Shown here: piece after piece, positions 1 to 5,398 of the stretch
How positions within the stretch are numbered: position 1 is the stretch's first letter
Layout of the letters: each line of letters starts with the position of its first letter
Source of the DNA: Planctomycetia bacterium
GTDB lineage: Bacteria > Planctomycetota > Planctomycetia > Pirellulales > UBA1268
Assembly: GCA_009923125.1 (NCBI GenBank)
Contig: RFUD01000189.1
Location: 1-5,398, forward strand
Reading direction: 5' to 3'
DNA: 5,398 nucleotides
Made by a program: the position numbers and the translations under genes
Notes under the pieces: model-generated
What the model was told of the DNA's origin: nothing
Databases searched by the model: none
What the model saw: the letters and a program-made list of their open reading frames with translations, nothing else

Positions 1-2
1 GG

Positions 3-1316
3 GCGGGCGAGCCGCTCGTCGTCGAAGTGCTCGCCGCCACGGCCCAGCCGAAGTCGCTCGTCGATTCGCGGATCGAGGTGCTGCACGCCGATGGCCGGCC
101 CGTCGAGCAGGTCGTGCTGCAGGCGGTGCGGGATTCGTGGTTCACGTTCCGCGGCAAGGATTCAAACCAGACCAACGACTTCCGGGTGCAAAACTGGGAC
201 GAGATGGAGCTCGATGAATATCTCTACGCGAACGGCGAGGTGGTGAAGCTCTGGCTCTACCCGCGCGGCCCCGACTCGGGCTTCGACGTCTATCCGGGCT
301 CGGGGAGTCGGCACACGTTCTTCCACACCTCCGCCGTGACGCACGCGCTCGGCGAGCCGGCGTGGATCGTGGAGCCGCTGCCGCCGGGCTCGACGCCCGT
401 GCCCAACGGGCTGCCCGTGTTCCCGGTGTTCTACGACAACGACGACGAATCGACACGGCGGCTGGGCACCGATTCACAAGTCATCTTCGTGCCGCCGGCC
501 GACGGCGAATACGTGGCACGAGTGACCGACGTGCGCGGCTTCGGTGGCCCGCGGGACCATCACTACACGCTCGGCATCCGCCGCCCGAATCCCGCGTTCG
601 AGGTGACTATCGCAGGCAAGGATCCGAAGGTCAGCCCGGGCAGCGGCCGCGAACTCACGTTCTCGGTCACCCGCATCGAAGGCTTCGATGGCCCCGTGCG
701 GATCGAGCTCGAGAATCTGCCGGCCGGGTTCACCTTCCACGGTCCGATCGAAATCGAGGCCGGCCAGCGCGCGGCAATCGGTGTGCTCTCGGCGGCCGCG
801 GAGGCCGCGGCGCCCGACGAGGCCGCCGACAAGGCGGTGAAGGTGCGGGCCGTGGCGACCGTGGCAGGCAGCGAGATGGTGCGCGACCTCGGCACGCTCG
901 GCGACATCCAGCTCGCCGACAAGCCGAAGTTCACGCTCGAGATCCTTCCCGGGGCCGATTCATCCGTCGTCAAGCAGGTGCCGGGCGAGCCGCTCGAGTT
1001 CACGATCCGCCCCGGCCAGACGATCTCGGCGAAGGCGAAGGCGGTGCGCCACGACTTCAAGGATCGGATCGAGTTTGGCCGCGACGGCCAGGCCGACCGC
1101 AACCTGCCGCACGGAGTCTTCATCGACAACGTCGGGCTCAGCGGCCTCTTGATCGTCGAAGGGCAGGACGAGCGCGAGTTCTCCATCACCGCCGCACCGA
1201 AGGCCGCGCCCGGCCGGCGGCTCTTCCACCTCCGGGCCATGGCCGACGGCGGCCAGGCGTCACCGCCCGCCGTGATCAACGTGCTGCCGGCGGCCGTCGC
1301 GGCCGGCAACGAGTAG
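3..1316 (+). CDS. PPC-domain / Ig-like beta-sandwich protein, 5' end outside window
   Basis: The reading frame is open from the left edge and ends at TAG 1314-1316. The family-like residues GEPLVVEV lie upstream of the first possible start (GTG 27), so the true start is outside the window. The first segment (about 3-110, GEPLVVEV...SRIEVLHADGRPVE) looks like the first half of a bacterial pre-peptidase C-terminal (PPC) domain. The second half (about 429-581) carries NDDES, LGTDS, PPADGEYVARVTD and HYTLGIR. Between them lies an acidic, aromatic-rich insert (about 111-428) with DSNQTNDFRVQNWDEME and LYPRGPDSGF. Two Ig-like beta regions follow: about 597-810, with SPGSGRELTFSVTRIEGFDG and LPAGF, then an Ala-rich linker, then about 930-1300. 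PPC domains usually sit on secreted enzymes or large cell-surface proteins; an exported, structural or binding role is inference. No catalytic motif is visible in this part. It runs towards the minus-strand block and is not part of it. The family assignment is good; the function is unknown. Confidence 0.85.
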   Translation, partial: AGEPLVVEVLAATAQPKSLVDSRIEVLHADGRPVEQVVLQAVRDSWFTFRGKDSNQTNDFRVQNWDEMELDEYLYANGEVVKLWLYPRGPDSGFDVYPGSGSRHTFFHTSAVTHALGEPAWIVEPLPPGSTPVPNGLPVFPVFYDNDDESTRRLGTDSQVIFVPPADGEYVARVTDVRGFGGPRDHHYTLGIRRPNPAFEVTIAGKDPKVSPGSGRELTFSVTRIEGFDGPVRIELENLPAGFTFHGPIEIEAGQRAAIGVLSAAAEAAAPDEAADKAVKVRAVATVAGSEMVRDLGTLGDIQLADKPKFTLEILPGADSSVVKQVPGEPLEFTIRPGQTISAKAKAVRHDFKDRIEFGRDGQADRNLPHGVFIDNVGLSGLLIVEGQDEREFSITAAPKAAPGRRLFHLRAMADGGQASPPAVINVLPAAVAAGNE

Positions 1317-1325
1317 CCGGGCCGC

Positions 1326-2294
1326 TTACCCTGCCCGCCCCGAATCGGTGCCAGGCACCGATTCTTGCAGAACGGCCTCGAGATACGCCCGGGCGCGGTT
1401 CACCTCCGCGGTGATCGCAGGCACGGTGTCGAGAATCGGCACGCCGCGGGGCACCGGATGCATGAAAATCTCGACGGGGCCGGCGAACCGCTGCGCCGCC
1501 AGCTCGCGCATGAGCGGCCCGAAGTCGAGCGGCCCGCGGCCCGGCATCTGGAGGAGTTCGACCTCCTTCGGCAGCTTCTCCTTCGAGCCCTTGCCGTCCT
1601 GCTGCGCGTAGACGAACTTCATCCGCGGGCCCAGGTCACGGGCGAGCGTGGCGATGAGGTGAGCATCCTGCGGGAGGTGATGCGGGGCGAGGGCGACGCC
1701 CACACGGTCGCTCGTCACGGCATCGGCGAACCTGCGGACGCTGTCCGGCGTCCGCAGGAGCGAGTTCGAGTGGTTCTCGATGGCGATCAAGCCCCCGACC
1801 TCCTCGGCCGCGGCGATGCTCGGCCGCAGGTTCTCCAGAAAATCCTTGATGGCGGCGGCGAGTTCGTCGCCCGGCACATCCCCCTTGCCGGGCGCCATCG
1901 TGACGAGCACCGGCGCCTCGGCTCCGAGCCGCTTCGCAAGGGCGAACTCACCCGCGAGTTTGAAGGCCCCGATCGAGTAGCAGGCGATGCCGCCGAGTTT
2001 CACGCCGGCCACCGCCAGCATCTCCCGCACATTCTGCTCGCCGAGCGTGTCGATCTCCTCGCGCTGGGTGCCGTGCGGCTTGGGCCAGAGGTCGATCGAT
2101 CCCGCCCCGCTCTTCGCCACCTCGGGCAGGATGTCGGCGAGGGGAAAGTTTCCGTACAGCGCCGAAGCGAGGATGTACGTAGGCCGCCAGGGGGCGTCGG
2201 CTGCCGCCCCGCCGCGTGCGACCGCCGCGGCCGCCACCGCGCCGGCGGCCGACCGCACGAGCGAGCGTCGCGAAATTCCCTGGCCGTGCGTCAT
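1326..2294 (-). CDS. Tat-exported TIM-barrel protein, sugar phosphate isomerase/epimerase (AP_endonuc_2) superfamily
   Basis: The protein has 322 residues. The N-terminus is a twin-arginine signal: R9-R10 in SRRSLV, an Ala/Val-rich stretch at about 15-26, and a likely cleavage site near the AAAD at 30-33. The mature enzyme is therefore probably outside the cytoplasm. The rest fits a xylose-isomerase-like TIM barrel: IDLW (67-70), AIENHS (171-176, E173 at the usual metal-ligand place), ALAPHHLPQD (201-210), VYAQQD (228-233), a GRGPLDF motif (252-258) and VEIFMHP (274-280, E275). By eye, the usual Asp of the D-x-x-H motif is A203 and the later metal-binding His falls at A230/Q231, so the classical metal site looks incomplete. 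The ATG at 2292-2294 overlaps the dioxygenase stop as ATGA; a weak AGAGG lies at 2305-2309. This supports translational coupling. The C-terminal tail (311-318) is encoded by the palindrome at 1342-1364. Substrate unknown; EC assignment is not supported. Confidence 0.88.
   Translation of the reverse strand: MTHGQGISRRSLVRSAAGAVAAAAVARGGAAADAPWRPTYILASALYGNFPLADILPEVAKSGAGSIDLWPKPHGTQREEIDTLGEQNVREMLAVAGVKLGGIACYSIGAFKLAGEFALAKRLGAEAPVLVTMAPGKGDVPGDELAAAIKDFLENLRPSIAAAEEVGGLIAIENHSNSLLRTPDSVRRFADAVTSDRVGVALAPHHLPQDAHLIATLARDLGPRMKFVYAQQDGKGSKEKLPKEVELLQMPGRGPLDFGPLMRELAAQRFAGPVEIFMHPVPRGVPILDTVPAITAEVNRARAYLEAVLQESVPGTDSGRAG
1342..1364. repeat. Perfect 23-base palindrome (11-base arms, 1-base centre), REP-like
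   Basis: GAATCGGTGCC at 1342-1352 is the exact reverse complement of GGCACCGATTC at 1354-1364, with a single A at 1353. It lies 25 bases past the stop of the plus-strand PPC gene and also inside the last codons of the minus-strand isomerase-like gene, where it encodes ESVPGTDS (residues 311-318). RNA from either strand could form a stem of about 10 bp with a 3-base loop. A convergent gene junction is where a two-way terminator or mRNA-protecting hairpin would be useful, but only short T runs follow on either side, so it is not a standard intrinsic terminator. The symmetry is certain; the role and any repetition in the genome are inference. Confidence 0.8.
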
Positions 2295-3064
2295 GACGCC
2301 ACGGCCTCTGCCTGCGGCTGATAGACGTTGCGGCCTTCTTTGAGGAACGGCACGGCGAGGTGCATCGGCTCATGCGTGCCCGGCTTGAAGATCGGCTCGG
2401 GGGAATACTGCGTGACGTAGGCCCGCCGCATCCTGTCGGTGGTGTTGAAGCCGCTGCGGTGGAAGACGAGCGAACTGAACACCACCAGGCTGCCGGCCGG
2501 CACCACCGCCGGCAGGCCCGGCTCGTCGCCGAAGTAGCCGCACTTGTCGCCGCTCTCGGGGTCACGGATGTGCTCCACGAGCGTGCGGATTCCCACCTTC
2601 GAATAGGGCAGCACGTAGGCCGTGCCGTTCTCGAGCGTCATGTCGTCGACAGCCGCCCACACCGTCACGTATTCGCGGTGCGGGAAGCCGAGGTAGCCGC
2701 CGTCCTGATGCCAGGAGAACTTCGTCCCCTTCTCCGCGGCTTTCACGACGTATTGGTCGTAGAACAGGAAGGCGGTGTCGCCGATCGTGGCCCTGCAGAC
2801 GTCGGCCATCAGATCGCTGAACACGTACTCCTCGAGCCGCGGCGCCTGCTGATACTGCTTGGCAATGTGGTAGCGCTTGCCGCGGTGCGAGATATGGATG
2901 TGGTCCACGCCGAGTTCGTCCATCTGCCGGTGCATCACGTCGATGAGGTGATCGCAGGCGTTGCGCATGATCTCGAGGTGCTCGGGGCTGATCACGCGCT
3001 CGGCAATGAAGTAGCCCTCCCGCTGGTAGAGGTCGCGATGGGCGGGCGTGATCAGACTGGCCAT
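2291..3064 (-). CDS. PhyH (phytanoyl-CoA dioxygenase) family Fe(II)/2-oxoglutarate-dependent oxygenase
   Basis: The protein has 257 residues and no signal peptide, so it is probably cytoplasmic. It carries the full iron facial triad of the family: H119 and D121 in WHQDGGY, and H202 in FHRSGFN. R213 in the following TTDRMRRAY lies 11 residues after H202, where PhyH proteins place the Arg that holds 2-oxoglutarate. The opening (residues 8-30, with YQREGYFIAERVISPEHL) is the usual PhyH start, and AVDDMTLENGTAYVLPYS (138-155) is the typical central segment. Such enzymes couple 2-oxoglutarate decarboxylation to hydroxylation of a substrate. The planctomycete members are very diverse, so phytanoyl-CoA should not be assumed as substrate. 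The start ATG 3062-3064 has GGGAG 10 bases upstream (3075-3079). The stop overlaps the next gene's start by four bases, so both products are probably made together. All key residues are intact; the specificity cannot be read. Confidence 0.92.
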   Translation of the reverse strand: MASLITPAHRDLYQREGYFIAERVISPEHLEIMRNACDHLIDVMHRQMDELGVDHIHISHRGKRYHIAKQYQQAPRLEEYVFSDLMADVCRATIGDTAFLFYDQYVVKAAEKGTKFSWHQDGGYLGFPHREYVTVWAAVDDMTLENGTAYVLPYSKVGIRTLVEHIRDPESGDKCGYFGDEPGLPAVVPAGSLVVFSSLVFHRSGFNTTDRMRRAYVTQYSPEPIFKPGTHEPMHLAVPFLKEGRNVYQPQAEAVAS

Positions 3065-3074
3065 GAGCGAAGAT

Positions 3075-3079
3075 CTCCC
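3075..3079 (-). promoter_or_regulatory. Shine-Dalgarno for the PhyH-type dioxygenase
   Basis: The minus strand reads GGGAG here, 10 bases before the ATG at 3062-3064. The spacing is slightly long but usable. It supports the 257-residue start and independent ribosome entry after the 132-base spacer. Confidence 0.5.
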
Positions 3080-3148
3080 GGGGAAAACAGCGGCGTCCTG
3101 CAGGCCGCGGCGTGCGGCGGCACCACGTACGTGATTAAACCTGTGCCC

Positions 3149-3173
3149 AACGCGGCCGTCATTCAGCCGCGCT
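3149..3173 (-). terminator. Weak hairpin downstream of the MFS gene, possible attenuator or terminator
   Basis: On the minus strand CGCGGC (3171-3166) pairs with GCCGCG (3156-3151) across a 9-base loop. The stem is extended by a G-U and an A-U pair, giving about 8 bp. It begins 23 bases after the MFS stop and lies before the dioxygenase start. Only TT follows, so a classical U-tract is missing. It may be an RNA-stabilising or partly terminating structure, or chance in GC-rich DNA. Confidence 0.25.
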
Positions 3174-3196
3174 CCGGGCGACGTTCAGGTTTTCCG

Positions 3197-4696
3197 TCAC
3201 TCCGGCAGCGGCCGGCCCTTCGTTTCTGGGCCAAACCACACGATCACCGCGCCCACGAGATAGATCGCCACGAGCACCGAGCCAGCCTTGGGAAAACTCC
3301 CCCCGAAATATCCCATCAGCGCGGCCGTCTGCAGGCCGCCGATGGCGGCGATGATCCGCCCGAAGTTGAGGGCGAAGCCCTGGCCGGTGGCGCGGACGGC
3401 CGTGGGAAACAACTCCGGGAAGTAGAGCGGGAAGAGGCCGTAGAACGACGCGCTCACGCCGCCGGCGAGGAACGCCGCCACGAGGAACGACGTCCCGAAC
3501 GAGTCATGCCCTTGATAGAGCCACAGCGCCGCGGCGATCGTCGCCAGGCAGAGGATCGCGAACGTCGGCCGGCGGCCGAGCCGGTCGGCCACGAGCGCCG
3601 TGAGGAACGTCGCCACGATCGCCCCGAGGGCGGTGGCGATCTGTGAATATTCCTTGGCGTGCGGCGCCGCATCGCCGCCGAGCTGGATCGCCCAGCGCGG
3701 AATCCACTGAATCGCCCCCCAGGTGCCGAGGAGCGTGACGCCCGCGAGGCTCGCGCCGAAGAGCATCATCGCGACCACGTGCCGGCCCGAGCCGGGTGCG
3801 AGCGTGCCGGCCGCCTCCGCCCGCACGAGATACCGCCGCACCGGATGCAGATAGCCCAGCGCCGTGACGACGAGGCCCACGGCCGTCACGACGAGCGCCG
3901 GGCCGGCCGAGAGCCCCGCCGGCGACCAGGCCCAGATGATGGAGAGCGCCGCCACGGCCCCGATGAGCACGCCCACGAGATCGGCCTTCAGCCAGTGCGA
4001 CGTCGCGCCGCGGTCGCTCTCGGCCTGCCACTTCTCCGATTCGGGCACGCCCATGCGGATCAGGAAGATGAGCAAGGCCGGCAACGCGCCCGAGATCATC
4101 AGCAGCCGCCAGGCCGAGTTGGCCAGCAGGTGCGACACGCTCGCCTCCGACAGCCCGACGCCCAGGAGGGCCCCGCGGGCCCCGTCGATCACGCCCCCGA
4201 GCCCGAGGCTCAGGAGGGCGACGAGCAGGAAGCCCACGTTCGCCGCGGCGCCGATCAGCCCGGCCGTGACCGCCCGCGACTTCCCGGGCCAGAGTTCATT
4301 GACGAGCGCCACGCCGAGCGACCATTCGCCCCCCATGCCCAGCGACGCGATGAAGCGGAGCACGGCCACATGCCAGGCCTCCGTCGCAAAGCCGCACAGG
4401 CCGGTGAACACCGCATACGTGAAGATGCTCAGCGACATCGCGCGGACGCGGCCGATCGCGTCGCCGAGCCAGCCGAAGAGCACGCCGCCCGTGGCGGCGC
4501 CGACGAGAAACACGGCGATGATCGCGCCGAACCATTTGTCGGCGTCGCCGGGCGCGGCGGTCGCACCGAGCAGGTCCTTGAGCGCCGGCCCACCGATGAG
4601 CGGGAAGAGGCCCATCTCGAAGCCATCGAAGAGCCAGCCGAGCACGGCGGCGACGAGCGCGGCGTTGCGGCCGAACGAACCGGTGGATCTGTTCAC
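3197..4696 (-). CDS. MFS transporter, NanT-like metabolite:H+ symporter type with 14 predicted spans
   Basis: I prefer the GTG at 4694-4696 (499 residues). GAGG lies 5 bases upstream (4702-4705), and the codons before it (GGA, TAT, GGT, GCA, GCT) lack the strong third-position G/C of the gene. A longer frame from GTG 4738 (513 residues) or ATG 4732 is possible. In 499-residue numbering, the first span holds WLFDGFE (D24, E27), as in NanT-like carriers. The main MFS motif A is GWLGDAIGR (75-83), repeated in the second half as VADRLGRR (369-376). RFIASLGMGGEW (114-125) is the fourth-span signature, and the C-terminus has PETKG (490-494). Hydrophobic segments fall at about 12-32, 55-77, 87-106, 108-132, 143-168, 195-215, 239-259, 265-285, 306-327, 351-370, 377-394, 400-421, 436-459 and 470-489. 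That is 14 segments, two more than a standard MFS protein. Inner-membrane proton-coupled uptake of an acidic sugar or organic acid is the best guess; no nan genes are present. Confidence 0.88.
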   Translation of the reverse strand: MNRSTGSFGRNAALVAAVLGWLFDGFEMGLFPLIGGPALKDLLGATAAPGDADKWFGAIIAVFLVGAATGGVLFGWLGDAIGRVRAMSLSIFTYAVFTGLCGFATEAWHVAVLRFIASLGMGGEWSLGVALVNELWPGKSRAVTAGLIGAAANVGFLLVALLSLGLGGVIDGARGALLGVGLSEASVSHLLANSAWRLLMISGALPALLIFLIRMGVPESEKWQAESDRGATSHWLKADLVGVLIGAVAALSIIWAWSPAGLSAGPALVVTAVGLVVTALGYLHPVRRYLVRAEAAGTLAPGSGRHVVAMMLFGASLAGVTLLGTWGAIQWIPRWAIQLGGDAAPHAKEYSQIATALGAIVATFLTALVADRLGRRPTFAILCLATIAAALWLYQGHDSFGTSFLVAAFLAGGVSASFYGLFPLYFPELFPTAVRATGQGFALNFGRIIAAIGGLQTAALMGYFGGSFPKAGSVLVAIYLVGAVIVWFGPETKGRPLPE

Positions 4697-4701
4697 GAGA
4701 G

Positions 4702-4705
4702 CCTC
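4702..4705 (-). promoter_or_regulatory. Shine-Dalgarno that favours the shorter MFS start
   Basis: The minus strand reads GAGG, 5 bases before GTG 4694-4696. The competing starts are worse placed: GTG 4736-4738 has only GGTG three bases away, and ATG 4730-4732 has GGAG directly abutting it. Confidence 0.4.
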
Positions 4706-4790
4706 GACTGCCGAGTAGCGACCATATCCCATCTCCACGACACCGGCATCATGCCACGTTTCCCAGCATCCGTCAGGTCGATGCCGCCGC

Positions 4791-5398
4791 TCACGGATGA
4801 TCCGACCAGAAGCCCCTGAACACCTCGCGCGGATCGGCCGTGCGGGGATCGGCCCCTGGTGCGCTGCTCCACGGCCACTCGTCCCTGAACAGCTGCCGCG
4901 GGTCGGGCGGCGTACGATTCCGCCAGACGGCCTGGTCGTGGGCCAGGATTCGCGACCGCGCCGCCCGCCACTCTCCCATCACCTCCGCAAACCACGCGTC
5001 GTACTCCGCCGCGAGCCGCGTGACCACGTCGGGATGATCCGCGGCGAGGTCGCGGGTCTCGCCGGGATCCTGCTCGAGGTCGTAGAGCTGCGGAGCGGCC
5101 GCCACCACGCCGGCGTAGTCGGGCAGCTCGCCGTCGAGCGGCATCTCCCAGTGGGCGTGGGTCAGGCCGCGGTGGTAGGAGATGTTGTCGCGCGTGGCGT
5201 CCTTGGAGACCGTCGCTGCGATCGGCGGCCAAAGCAGCTTCCAGCGACCCTGGCGGATGGCGGCGTTGCTGTGGGCCACCGGCGTGTAGCGGGTGCGCTG
5301 AAAGCAGAGCGGCCGGTCGGCCAGGTCGCCCGGTGGATCGCCGCCGAGCACGGGCAGCACATTCCTGCCGTCGAGCGGCTTCGCGCCGGCCGCCGGCT
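4791..5398 (-). CDS. Sulfatase family protein, C-terminal part only (5' end outside window)
   Basis: The frame is open from the right edge to TGA at 4791-4793, giving about 201 residues of C-terminus. The segment KPLDGRNVLPVLGG just inside the edge, followed by RPLCFQRTRY, the AAIRQGRWKLLW block (about 5259-5226) and LYDLEQDPGETRDLAADHP (about 5087-5031), is the standard order at the end of arylsulfatase-type enzymes of the alkaline phosphatase superfamily. The catalytic formylglycine motif (C/S-x-P-x-R) and metal ligands belong to the missing N-terminal part, so activity and subclass cannot be judged. Planctomycetes carry many such secreted sulfatases for sulfated polysaccharides. After the usual domain end there is an extra tail of about 60 residues with a repeated DPR-x-x-FR-x-x-W motif. 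The gene ends 94 bases before the preferred MFS start (52 before the longest one) on the same strand, so co-transcription is plausible. Confidence 0.9.
   Translation of the reverse strand, partial: PAAGAKPLDGRNVLPVLGGDPPGDLADRPLCFQRTRYTPVAHSNAAIRQGRWKLLWPPIAATVSKDATRDNISYHRGLTHAHWEMPLDGELPDYAGVVAAAPQLYDLEQDPGETRDLAADHPDVVTRLAAEYDAWFAEVMGEWRAARSRILAHDQAVWRNRTPPDPRQLFRDEWPWSSAPGADPRTADPREVFRGFWSDHP

Noticed and set aside
27..29. GTG as the true start of the PPC-domain protein
   Set aside because: Family-like residues (GEPLVVEV) continue in frame upstream to the window edge, so the gene begins outside the window.
362..1414. Plus-strand open frame (350 codons) in another frame over the PPC gene
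   Set aside because: It is extremely Arg-rich and low in complexity. The overlapping frame has recognisable PPC and Ig-like motifs, so this is a shadow.
1365..2321. Plus-strand open frame (318 codons) opposite the isomerase-like gene
   Set aside because: It mirrors a gene with a Tat signal and TIM-barrel motifs; composition is shadow-like and no start signal is seen.
3134..3162. Possible promoter with TTTAAT as -10 on the minus strand
   Set aside because: No reasonable -35 lies at 16-18 bases (TGACGG, ATGACG or AATGAC), so a sigma-70-like promoter cannot be supported.
2360..3646. Plus-strand open frame (428 codons) across the dioxygenase and MFS 3' end
   Set aside because: It spans two convincing minus-strand genes and the spacer between them, with no recognisable domain.
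4745..4755. Small odd palindrome GGCATCATGCC between the sulfatase and MFS genes
   Set aside because: Arms are only 5 bases, which is expected by chance, and it has no clear position relative to a promoter.
3659..4819. Long plus-strand open frame (386 codons) opposite the MFS gene
   Set aside because: It is antisense to a clear 14-span transporter, is dominated by Arg/Ala/Glu/His typical of GC-rich shadow frames, and shows no family motif.

Overview
The window is a GC-rich (roughly two-thirds G+C by eye), gene-dense bacterial segment. It most likely comes from a planctomycete, probably of the Pirellulales type. This rests on family content rather than any marker gene: a PPC/Ig-like beta-sandwich protein, a Tat-exported TIM-barrel isomerase-like protein, a PhyH-family dioxygenase, an MFS carrier and a sulfatase are a typical planctomycete mix. 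No rRNA, tRNA, CRISPR, transposase or phage gene is visible.

Layout. From the left edge to 1316 runs the 3' part of a plus-strand gene for a secreted-type beta-sandwich protein. Its PPC (bacterial pre-peptidase C-terminal) domain appears to be split by about 105 residues and is followed by Ig-like domains. It converges with a minus-strand block across a 9-base gap. In its own transcription order (right to left) that block holds: the 3' end of a sulfatase gene (5398 to 4791), a NanT-like MFS transporter (start probably 4696, end 3197), a PhyH-type Fe(II)/2-oxoglutarate dioxygenase (3064 to 2291), and a Tat-signal TIM-barrel protein of the sugar phosphate isomerase/epimerase superfamily (2294 to 1326). 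The last two overlap by four bases (ATGA) and are almost certainly translationally coupled. The spacers in the block are about 94 bases (4697-4790, 52 if the longer MFS start is used) and 132 bases (3065-3196). The larger one carries a weak hairpin and a 10-base palindrome and could be an internal regulatory point. No stretch over 300 bases lacks a gene.

How the genes could work together (inference): the sulfatase removes sulfate from a sulfated carbohydrate or other ester, the carrier imports an acidic sugar or organic acid, and the dioxygenase and isomerase-like protein act on related small molecules. No substrate can be fixed from sequence alone.

The most notable details are: a perfect 11+1+11 palindrome embedded in the last codons of the isomerase-like gene, resembling a dispersed REP-type element; apparent loss of two of the four metal ligands expected in that TIM barrel; the 14-span rather than 12-span pattern of the transporter; the split PPC domain; and a duplicated short motif in the sulfatase tail. 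I see no clear evidence of a wholly new defence or mobile system here.
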